64,000 nucleotides of DNA from CAVQCT01 sp964371785 (GTDB lineage: Bacteria; Zixibacteria; MSB-5A5; GN15; FEB-12), in contig CAYJOL010000003.1 in assembly GCA_964371785.1 (NCBI GenBank), forward strand, positions 402,915 to 466,914, given 5' to 3'. Under the pieces are notes generated by a model. That model did not search any database and was not told the DNA's origin. It was given only the letters and a program-made list of their open reading frames with translations. Positions within the stretch are counted from its first letter, which is position 1. The number at the start of each line of letters is the position of its first letter. Shown piece by piece: positions 54,329 to 61,073 of the stretch. Position numbers and translations under genes: made by a program.

Positions 54329-55813
54329 CTACTTCAACAGAACCATTTTCTTTGACATGGCGAATTCACCTGCCTGCAGACGATACAAGTAGATGCCTGA
54401 GGCGAGCGGAGCGCCATGGTCCCCCGTACCATCCCATTCATATCGATACGCGCCGGCCGGCAGAGATTCGGCGTGGAATTCGTTCACGACTTGCCCCAAT
54501 ATGTTGTAAATCGTCAGGGTGACGTTGGACCGGGTTGGTATCGCATACTCAATCTGGGTGCTGCTGTTGAATGGGTTCGGATAGTTTTGAGCAAGCTCAA
54601 AGCCCGAGGGAAGGCCTTCGGGAAGTCGTTCGTTGACATCGGTTGCCTGATCACCCTTTACCTTGAGGAAGTACACATCGGAGCCGCCGGAGGAATACGA
54701 AAATGAGTATCCCAGCAAGTAGAGATCATGCGACGGATCCTGTATGATGGATTGTCCGAAATCTGATTTCGTCCCGCCGTAGAATCTGCTCCACATCAGA
54801 GTTCCAGCCGGATTGACTTTGAACAAGTATGCTTTTGAATAGCTGTTGTAAGAGTCCGTTTTACCTGCGACCATAAAATCACCGGAGGCAGCCTCGAGCA
54901 CGGAGCAGGCGATATCTTCTTTGTCACCACCGAAGGAATTCTCCCACTCAATCAGGCCGTTGGGATCTGTCTTGGCCAGGTAGGCGTCGTAGTAGCCCGC
55001 GCCGGCAGCCACAGTCGCGCCACCGAAGATAAAGCCGCCATCGTTTGTGTTCTCGACCGTATATCCCATGTCTGCCCTGGCGCCGCCATAGGTTGTTGCC
55101 CAGAGCGAATCGCCGTGCTTATCAGTCCTGACCGCATAAATGCTGCTGTAGCCGGTGCCGAATGAACCGGTCGTGCCGGTAACGATGAACCCGCTGTCGG
55201 GCGTCTGACGAACGGCGCTGCCGGTGTCACCCCCACCCCCACCATAAGCCTTGCTCCAGAGCAGATTCCCCGATGCATCGACCTTCAGAAGGTACACATC
55301 GGTATAACCATGTCCGAACGAGCTGGTCGTACCGCCGATAACATAGCAGTTATCGAAGGTCTTTCGGACAGACAGCCCCTCATCATCGCCCGCTCCACCG
55401 TACGTGCGACTCCATTGAACCAGACCGAGCGAATCAAGCTTTAGCAGGTAGACATCCTTCTTGCCCGCCCCCACTGATCTGGTACTGCCGGTCACCACGA
55501 ATCCACCGTCGGACGTCAGCAACAAATCATAACCATACTCGGTCGAGTCGCCGCCGTAGGTTCTCGTCCAGGCGGTATCGCCGAGATTTGACAGTTTGAT
55601 AAGATAGATATCCCAGTCTCCGGCGCCGTAGGAAAAAGTTGAGCCCAGCAAAACGACACTGCTGTCAGGCAGAACCTGGCAAGATGCTCCCTTTTCATTC
55701 AACGGCCCGCCAAAATGTTTTGACCAGAGCAGGTCCTGGGCGCTCACGATGTTCGCCGCAAGCAGCATCAACAGGCCAATAATCGTCGCGACTCGCTTAT
55801 TATTTGTCTCCAT
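54329..55813 (-). CDS. Secreted repeat protein with sorting-type C-terminal domain
   Basis: A 494-residue exported protein. Signal peptide about 1-25 (VATIIGLLMLLAANIVSAQ). Residues about 28-395 are seven or eight repeats of roughly 50 residues with W-(S/T)-x2-(Y/F)GG and Y-x-D-(V/I)-Y-L-(L/V)K, probably a beta-propeller. The last 90 residues start ELAQNYPNPFNSSTQI and end GIYLYRLQAG...KKMVLLK, the FlgD-like/type-IX-style sorting module. AGGAATGTGTC precedes the ATG. Ligand or role unknown; likely surface-attached. Confidence 0.82.
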   Translation of the reverse strand: METNNKRVATIIGLLMLLAANIVSAQDLLWSKHFGGPLNEKGASCQVLPDSSVVLLGSTFSYGAGDWDIYLIKLSNLGDTAWTRTYGGDSTEYGYDLLLTSDGGFVVTGSTRSVGAGKKDVYLLKLDSLGLVQWSRTYGGAGDDEGLSVRKTFDNCYVIGGTTSSFGHGYTDVYLLKVDASGNLLWSKAYGGGGGDTGSAVRQTPDSGFIVTGTTGSFGTGYSSIYAVRTDKHGDSLWATTYGGARADMGYTVENTNDGGFIFGGATVAAGAGYYDAYLAKTDPNGLIEWENSFGGDKEDIACSVLEAASGDFMVAGKTDSYNSYSKAYLFKVNPAGTLMWSRFYGGTKSDFGQSIIQDPSHDLYLLGYSFSYSSGGSDVYFLKVKGDQATDVNERLPEGLPSGFELAQNYPNPFNSSTQIEYAIPTRSNVTLTIYNILGQVVNEFHAESLPAGAYRYEWDGTGDHGAPLASGIYLYRLQAGEFAMSKKMVLLK

Positions 55814-56157
55814 GACACATTCCTAAGAGATCCAATTCATCTCGACTGTCCAAATTTTGAACAGCCATCCTGTTATTGGGTATCGGCAGGTCTTCAGGAA
55901 AGTTTAGACGGGGTTATCAGGGAATTCGAGCCCGGCGAGGGGGCGGGGTCTATGATCCACCCGGCCTGTTGACAAGCACTTAGCTATCAGACTGTAGGAT
56001 TCTCCCCATACCCGACGAGGTCTACCTAGTGATACGGCACCGTCTCCGACGACTAACACGCTATGATACAACAACTTATCGAGCCATAGGCAAGCGGCAT
56101 CCGCCTTGCACCCTACTGTTTCATGAAATGGAACAGATTACCGCAAAGGAGGTTACC
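55814..56157. other. Intergenic region upstream of the pilin-like cluster
   Basis: Divergent gap of 344 bases. It contains a TTGACA at 55969-55974 with a poorly spaced TAGGAT (55995-56000), the 17-base shared element described separately, and a hairpin CTGTTTCAT-GAA-ATGGAACAG (56116-56136) shortly before the ribosome site AAAGGAGGT of the first DUF4402 gene. Confidence 0.55.
55995..56011 (+). promoter_or_regulatory. Shared 17-base element, copy 1
   Basis: TAGGATTCTCCCCATAC. Differs at one position from the copy at 57823-57839. Its CCCC lies 154 bases before the GTG of the first DUF4402 gene. TAGGAT could be a -10 hexamer, in which case the conserved part would span the transcription start. 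Confidence 0.5.
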
Positions 56158-56691
56158 GTGCGTAACTTATGCCGTTTGAAACTCGTGGTGGTTTTCACCG
56201 CTGTTATGGCGGTCGCAGCACCACCCATATATGCTCAGGAACGAGGCACAATACAGGCACTGGCAACGGTGGTGTCCAGCCTGAGCGTGATTGGAACTAA
56301 TAATCTGCAGTTCGGGACCGTCACGCCCGGCGTGAATAAGTCCGTCGACAAGGCGACGGTCGGGTTTGCAGGCGAATGGGAAGTCACCGGGACGGCGAAT
56401 GCCGAAGTGTCAGTGGATTTCACCCTTCCGGATTCGCTGGTGACACAGGACTCGCTGGCATTTCTCCGCGTGGCTTTTAATAACACTGATGTGTCCTATG
56501 ACGATGGAACCGGGACCGGGCAGACCAATCCGGCTGGGATACTCGATCCGAACGGACCCAATGTGCTGAATATTGGAAACAGCGCGACCCTCATGTTCTG
56601 GATCGGAGGTACTGTTCTACCGAGAATCTCCCAGACAGGAGGCGACTACGCTGCGGATGTCGTACTGACTGTCGCGTACACGGGGAATTAG
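56158..56691 (+). CDS. DUF4402-type pilin-like exported protein 1
   Basis: A 177-residue exported protein. GTG start at 56158 behind a perfect AAAGGAGGT; upstream frame is rejected. Signal peptide about 1-27, cut after IYAQ. The mature part opens with an alternating hydrophobic arm (GTIQALATVVSSLSVIG), then NNLQFGTVTPG, and ends with YAADVVLTVAYTGN. This is the DUF4402 layout: one Ig-like sandwich, with edge strands like chaperone-usher subunits. More divergent than copies 3-5. Inferred role: structural or tip-proximal subunit of a surface fibre. Confidence 0.8.
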   Translation: MRNLCRLKLVVVFTAVMAVAAPPIYAQERGTIQALATVVSSLSVIGTNNLQFGTVTPGVNKSVDKATVGFAGEWEVTGTANAEVSVDFTLPDSLVTQDSLAFLRVAFNNTDVSYDDGTGTGQTNPAGILDPNGPNVLNIGNSATLMFWIGGTVLPRISQTGGDYAADVVLTVAYTGN

Positions 56692-56788
56692 GTTATCTCG
56701 CCTACACGACTTCTGACCATGAGCTTTGTTTCTGGACAAAGCTCCGTTTGGCGTTGCAGGAGTGAAGCGGCTCTCGGTCGCTCATGGA

Positions 56789-56816
56789 TTGACAATTTGC
56801 GCGAATATGGTATCTT
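56789..56816 (+). promoter_or_regulatory. Promoter of the divergent pilin-like gene
   Basis: TTGACA (56789-56794), 16-base spacer, TATCTT (56811-56816). A perfect hairpin CTGGTG-TACT-CACCAG (56819-56834) lies at the expected transcription start. Confidence 0.65.
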
Positions 56817-56851
56817 GCTGGTGTACTCACCAGTAACCTTCGGATACCTAC

Positions 56852-57271
56852 ATGCGTCCTATCGGAGAGCCCGCTCAACTGCAAATTGTAATGGCAATAC
56901 TTTGTGCTTTTTTGTGGGGACAGGCCCGGGCTGACACCATTCTCTTCGATTCAGGAGCAATAACCGCCACCGCCACAGTTGACTTGCCGCTTGGTGTGGT
57001 ATCATCTTGTGATTCATGTCTGACAACAGCCCCGTCGCTGTCAACCATTTCGGCCCACGTCAGAGTCGTGCCGGTAGATACGAAGTGGCTCCTGCGGGTG
57101 AACAGCGTGAGCGGATCAGTTCTGAGAATCAACGGAGCCGACTGCAGTATTGCGGGACTTCCCGAGGGCGGCTCCCCAATCGTGCGATTATTAGACTTGG
57201 GCGCGCTTGAACTCGACGAAAACTATCAAGCAGATTCACTGGTCATTACTCTTTTGCGTTGTGATGATTGA
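56852..57271 (+). CDS. Small exported protein, divergent relative of DUF4402 proteins
   Basis: A 139-residue protein with a signal sequence ending near ARAD (about 28). The mature part is only about 110 residues. It shares the arm motif (ITATATVDLPLGVV, compare ATATVQTPLTVT in its neighbours) and a C-terminal strand with NYQADSLVITLL in place of SYSADIILTVAY. The LxFG segment is missing. It has four cysteines, including CDSC and one in the last four residues, which its neighbours mostly lack. It may be a specialised fibre subunit or adaptor; this is inference. The start could also be the ATG at 56891. Confidence 0.6.
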   Translation: MRPIGEPAQLQIVMAILCAFLWGQARADTILFDSGAITATATVDLPLGVVSSCDSCLTTAPSLSTISAHVRVVPVDTKWLLRVNSVSGSVLRINGADCSIAGLPEGGSPIVRLLDLGALELDENYQADSLVITLLRCDD

Positions 57272-57345
57272 ATCGTCGTCGATCCAGCTGATCTTCCTGC
57301 TGTTAAAAGTTGACTCCCGACAATGCTTTCAGTTACGTTTTGAAC

Positions 57346-57825
57346 GTGAATATTTCTTTGAAGAAAACCTGCTTCATTCTGGCATCGGTGATTGTAGTCG
57401 GAGCATCGCAAGCTGAAGCCCAAAACGTCACGGTCAACAATGATCTAACGTTCGGGATTGTCTTCCCCGGAATCCCCAAGATTATCTCGAAACGAGCCGC
57501 CGGTGCAGCAGCGGAGTTCTTCATTTCAGGAACGCCAGGAAGCGAAATCACTATTGATGTAACCCTGCCCAAATACATGAACGTCGGAAGCAGTAACATG
57601 CAGTTGATTTTCCAGGAGACAGATGTTGCCATCGATACTTCGGCAACCCCTGATCAATCAAGCCCGATGTTCGATAATCTCGACCCCTGGCACACGCTGA
57701 CCTATCGCCTCGGCTCCAACGGGCTTACCCTCTGGCTGGGCGGGACGGTCGTACCGAATCTGGTGCAGACGGAGGGAGCTTACAACGCGTCCATTGTCAT
57801 TACCGTTGCTTATACCGGTAACTAG
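57346..57825 (+). CDS. DUF4402-type pilin-like exported protein 2, no N-terminal arm
   Basis: A 159-residue protein starting at GTG 57346: signal peptide MNISLKKTCFILASVIVVG to AEAQ, then only six residues (NVTVNN) before DLTFGIVFPG. The alternating arm of about 20 residues present in its neighbours is absent. The body and end (YNASIVITVAYTGN) keep the family pattern. No Shine-Dalgarno; TTGACT at 57310 and TACGTT at 57334-57339 place the transcription start at the GTG. In chaperone-usher logic, a subunit without a donor arm can only occupy the first position. Confidence 0.75.
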   Translation: MNISLKKTCFILASVIVVGASQAEAQNVTVNNDLTFGIVFPGIPKIISKRAAGAAAEFFISGTPGSEITIDVTLPKYMNVGSSNMQLIFQETDVAIDTSATPDQSSPMFDNLDPWHTLTYRLGSNGLTLWLGGTVVPNLVQTEGAYNASIVITVAYTGN

Positions 57826-57839
57826 GATTTTCCCCATAC
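57823..57839 (+). promoter_or_regulatory. Shared 17-base element, copy 2
   Basis: TAGGATTTTCCCCATAC, beginning in the stop codon of the preceding gene. Its CCCC lies 158 bases before the ATG of the third DUF4402 gene. Confidence 0.5.
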
Positions 57840-57989
57840 ATTGATGACTTTTCTAGCAGATTTCTCGATGGAATTCCTTTTTTCCACTCTGATCCTAACG
57901 TGGCGGTTTGCCTCTGGCGATTAAGTCTCTATGCCGAGGAAAACTCGATAATAAACAGTATTCGTTAGATATAATTCAGGGAGCTCTAC

Positions 57990-58556
57990 ATGTTCAGCAT
58001 CAGACAATTGATCAAGCAACTACGGTCGCTGGCGCTGGTTGCGATGACACTTGCCCTGGTTTCTGCGAGTCCCGTTAGCGCTCAGTATGTCGCCAACGGG
58101 CTGGCCACAGCCGATGTCATGGCCTCGCTGGCTGTCATTGCCGTCCAGGACCTCCAGTTCGGGAACGTGTTACAGGGAGTGGCAAAATCGGTAACCAATG
58201 ATGATGCGGCCAACGCCGGCATCTTCACGATTACCGGTGCCGCTGGTGCCGGAATTAACGTGGCCATTGCGCTGCCGGAATACATGGCAACTGCAACCGG
58301 TGATGACCGGATGGCGATTGCTTTTGGAGCCAATGATTGCTCGATCGATTCCACCGTTAACGTGGATCCATCGGCCTTCGGAAGCGGCTGGCAGAATATC
58401 AATCCGTACAGTCTGCCGAATATGATAACTGTAGGCACGGTCGGGCAACCCCAGACGGCTATCTTTCTGGGTGGCAGGGTGATACCGTCGATAGACCAGA
58501 CTGCCGGAGCTTATACCGGAGATATAATAGTCACTGTTGCCTACAATGGGACATAA
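57990..58556 (+). CDS. DUF4402-type pilin-like exported protein 3
   Basis: A 188-residue protein. Signal peptide about 1-31 (ends SPVSAQ). Arm GLATADVMASLAVIAV, then QDLQFGNVLQG, the shared block LPEYMATATGDDRM, and the end YTGDIIVTVAYNGT. It is close to copies 4 and 5, which share the YMATATGDDRM block and the NP(Y/H)SLP segment. CAGGGAGCTCTAC gives a reasonable ribosome site. A terminator follows within 30 bases. Confidence 0.82.
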   Translation: MFSIRQLIKQLRSLALVAMTLALVSASPVSAQYVANGLATADVMASLAVIAVQDLQFGNVLQGVAKSVTNDDAANAGIFTITGAAGAGINVAIALPEYMATATGDDRMAIAFGANDCSIDSTVNVDPSAFGSGWQNINPYSLPNMITVGTVGQPQTAIFLGGRVIPSIDQTAGAYTGDIIVTVAYNGT

Positions 58557-58580
58557 GCTACTGGTATATATGATCTTATA

Positions 58581-58606
58581 AAGGGAGAGCAACTGCTCTC
58601 TCTTTT
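58581..58606 (+). terminator. Intrinsic terminator after DUF4402 gene 3
   Basis: AAGGGAGAGC, four-base loop AACT, GCTCTCTCTT (one G-U), ending in TTTT with further T-rich sequence. Confidence 0.75.
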
Positions 58607-58856
58607 CTTAATTCTTTTCCCAATTCCTTATCAATCAATCAATTCACTTGCTTTGGCAAAGTCCGGGCTGTTTCAGGGCATGAAACAGTATCACGGTAAT
58701 ATCCCCACAGCAGAATGCGAACTGTTCAAAAATGGTCTCGCATTCCGCAATATTTTCTGCCTGCCTGTTAAGAATTTGAACTGCGTGACGATTAAAGATG
58801 CAGAAAGCTCGACTAAACAGATGCGAAAATAATGCACATCTAATTGGAGATAGCTT
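58607..58856 (+). promoter_or_regulatory. Structured leader of DUF4402 gene 4
   Basis: A 250-base gap with three successive inverted repeats: CTTTGGCAAAG (58651-58661), CTGTTTCA-N5-TGAAACAG (58668-58688) and GAATGCGA...TCGCATTC (58713-58720 with 58738-58745). Between them TATCCCCACA places CCCC at 58703, 154 bases before the ATG, as in the other two leaders. The promoter itself is not obvious. No known riboswitch core was recognised. Confidence 0.45.
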
Positions 58857-59426
58857 ATGACTAAGCGAATGCGGTTTTCTCTCAACCTGACGGTTGCCCT
58901 TGTTCTGGTGGGCACGGCCGCCGTGCTTGTGCCGACGGCAGCCATGGGACAAGATGTCGCCGTTGGGCAGGCTACCGCCACAGTTCAAACACCCCTCACC
59001 GTAACTGCGCCCAATGACCTGCAGTTCGGGACGATTTTCCAGGGGGTGCCCGTATCGGTGGCCAATAACAATGCCAACGCTGGTGTGTTCGCGATTAGCG
59101 GTACGGCCGGTGTCGGCATTTCTGTGTACCTGCAACTCCCGGATTACATGGCGACTGCTACCGGTGATGATCGAATGGTGATCGCTTTCAGCGCCACCGA
59201 TTGCTCGATTGACACTACCGGGAGCGCCGACCCCACGGCTTATGGCGGTGGTTTCCAGAACACGAACCCGCACAGTCTTCCGAGCGGCGTGTATATTGGA
59301 TCCCAGGGAGGCGTGGTCAACAACACGAACATCTTTCTTGGTGGTTCGGTCTATCCGTCGGTCGACCAGACGGCCGGAAGTTACTCGGCTGACATAATTT
59401 TAACGGTCGCGTACAACGGTTCTTAG
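58857..59426 (+). CDS. DUF4402-type pilin-like exported protein 4
   Basis: A 189-residue protein. Signal peptide about 1-31 (ends TAAMGQ). Arm VAVGQATATVQTPLTVTAP, then NDLQFGTIFQG, LPDYMATATGDDRM, GGSVYPSVDQTAGS and the end YSADIILTVAYNGS. Most of the mature sequence is identical to copy 5, so the two are recent duplicates. TTGGAGATAGCTT precedes the ATG. Likely one of the major subunits. Confidence 0.85.
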   Translation: MTKRMRFSLNLTVALVLVGTAAVLVPTAAMGQDVAVGQATATVQTPLTVTAPNDLQFGTIFQGVPVSVANNNANAGVFAISGTAGVGISVYLQLPDYMATATGDDRMVIAFSATDCSIDTTGSADPTAYGGGFQNTNPHSLPSGVYIGSQGGVVNNTNIFLGGSVYPSVDQTAGSYSADIILTVAYNGS

Positions 59427-59502
59427 ATCAATGGTCAAAGACAAGTAATGGTAAGAAACGAAATATTCATGAGTGAAGGCTATAACGCAAAAGGAGCGCA
59501 GA

Positions 59503-60060
59503 ATGTCTAACTTCTTCACATCTAACCGTAGCCGTGTTCTTATGCTCATGGCTGTCGTATCGGCTTTAGCGATGCCGGCGGCAGTTATGTCACAAGATGT
59601 TGCTAACGGTCAGGCCACGGCTACTGTCCAGACACCACTCACGGTGACAGCTCCGAACGATCTCGCTTTCGGAACGGTCTTCCAGGGAGTGGCCAAGGCG
59701 GTCGCGAACAACGTGGCGGATGCTGGTGTGTTTACAATCACCGGTCAGGCCGGTTCGGGTATCTCGGTATACCTCCAACTGCCTGATTACATGGCGACTG
59801 CTACCGGCGACGACCGCATGGTAATCGCTTTCAGCGCCACCGACATCTCCATCGACAGCACAGCAAACGCCGATCCGACAGCGTTCGCTTCGGGCTGGCA
59901 GAACACCAACCCGCACAACCTGCCGAGTGGTGTCATCATTGGCGGCGGCTCGGGACAGACCAGCATGTTCCTCGGCGGTTCGATTTACCCGTCCGTGGAC
60001 CAGACAGCCGGTGCCTATAGCGCCGATATTATTTTGACGGTAGCCTACAACGGTTCCTAG
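59503..60060 (+). CDS. DUF4402-type pilin-like exported protein 5
   Basis: A 185-residue protein. The ATG at 59503 has AAGGAGCGCAG upstream; the open frame back to GTG 59473 is rejected. Signal peptide about 1-27 (ends AAVMSQ). Arm VANGQATATVQTPLTVTAP, NDLAFGTVFQG, LPDYMATATGDDRM, GGSIYPSVDQTAGA, end YSADIILTVAYNGS. It lies directly upstream of the chaperone gene without a terminator, so it may be co-transcribed with copy 4, chaperone and usher. Confidence 0.85.
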   Translation: MSNFFTSNRSRVLMLMAVVSALAMPAAVMSQDVANGQATATVQTPLTVTAPNDLAFGTVFQGVAKAVANNVADAGVFTITGQAGSGISVYLQLPDYMATATGDDRMVIAFSATDISIDSTANADPTAFASGWQNTNPHNLPSGVIIGGGSGQTSMFLGGSIYPSVDQTAGAYSADIILTVAYNGS

Positions 60061-60160
60061 TCGGTGAACGGTTGAAGGATCGTCTTGAGACGAAGTGAAT
60101 TTATTTCCTGTACCGGCATAGGATAGTCGGTGCCATCGAGAATAGACAAGGAAACATAGG

Positions 60161-61042
60161 ATGGAACAGATGATGAGAATAGAAAAAATCCCCGCGAAGG
60201 GCCGAACACGCTCCTGGTGGGGATTTTTCCTTTTGACAGTCGTCGCCGGCATGGGTGCCGCAAGCGCCACCGCCGGCGTGCTGGTTGCCCCTTCAGTCGT
60301 ATTCATGTCCGAGACCAGTCGGACCGGCCGCATGACAATCCAGAATCCGACCAACGCGCCCAAAGAAGTCACTATCGACTTCAGTTTCGGCCTGCCGGAG
60401 TCGGATAGCATCGGCAACGTAAATATTACCCTTCAGGACTCGGCTGTGACCGATGCTCGGTCCGCACTTGGCTGGGTAAAAGCATTCCCGCGAAAACTGA
60501 TCATACCGGCAAATGGCTCGCAGATTGTCCGATTTGTGGCCAACCCCCCGAAGGATCTGCCCGATGGTGAGTACTGGGCTCGCATTGTAGTTGAGTCCCA
60601 GGAAGGAGTAACCACGGTTCCGACTGCCACCGAAAACGAGCAGATCACGACGAAACTCAACATGATCATGCGCACGGCCATCATGCTCAAGTATCGGACA
60701 GGCAACCTGGTTGCTGAGTTGAAGCTTAACGGCGCCGAGGCGATACAACAGGATTCGACAGTGGACGTGGTTGTGGATTTGAGCAACAAAGGGAATGTCT
60801 CGTATGTAGGCATCCTGTCTTGCCGCCTGCTTGATGCCGACAATAAAGAGATCAGCGCCAATGATCTGCAGCTTGCGGTCTATCATGATCTCAAGCGTCG
60901 TCTCGCGCTGCCGGTGAAGTACGGTAACTACAAGGCACCGTACAAAGTCGAAGTCTCGATCAGCAACAAGGGACGAAAAGACATTCCGAGCGACGATATG
61001 ATATTTGGCAATGACATCCTTTACACGGTGAACCTGAATTAA
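60161..61042 (+). CDS. PapD-like periplasmic pilus chaperone
   Basis: A 293-residue exported protein, longer than classical chaperones (about 240). Signal or anchor segment about 20-40 (WWGFFLLTVVAGMGAASATA). First Ig-like domain about 40-175: VLVAPSVVFMSETSRTGRMTI (compare the chaperone A1/B1 strands), KAFPRKLIIPANGSQIVRF and LPDGEYWARIVV. Then MRTAIMLKYRTG near 185, matching the place of the chaperone IKLFYRP strand with its anchoring Lys. Second domain about 190-293. It would cap the exposed hydrophobic edges of the DUF4402 subunits in the periplasm. The usher-like gene follows after 32 bases. Confidence 0.78.
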   Translation: MEQMMRIEKIPAKGRTRSWWGFFLLTVVAGMGAASATAGVLVAPSVVFMSETSRTGRMTIQNPTNAPKEVTIDFSFGLPESDSIGNVNITLQDSAVTDARSALGWVKAFPRKLIIPANGSQIVRFVANPPKDLPDGEYWARIVVESQEGVTTVPTATENEQITTKLNMIMRTAIMLKYRTGNLVAELKLNGAEAIQQDSTVDVVVDLSNKGNVSYVGILSCRLLDADNKEISANDLQLAVYHDLKRRLALPVKYGNYKAPYKVEVSISNKGRKDIPSDDMIFGNDILYTVNLN

Positions 61043-61073
61043 CCCTCAATTCACCGGACCGAAAGGACCGAGT

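Noticed and set aside
56721..56744. Terminator after DUF4402 gene 1 (GAGCTTTGT...ACAAAGCTC)
   Set aside because: Nine-pair hairpin is real but is followed by CGTTTGG without a T-tract; could be an RNA-stability element, not scored as terminator.
58640..58705. Cyclic di-GMP (GEMM) riboswitch before DUF4402 gene 4, suggested by GGCAAAGTCCGGG
   Set aside because: The first half of the aptamer (AGGGCAAACC with GNRA hairpin) is missing and the helices do not close.
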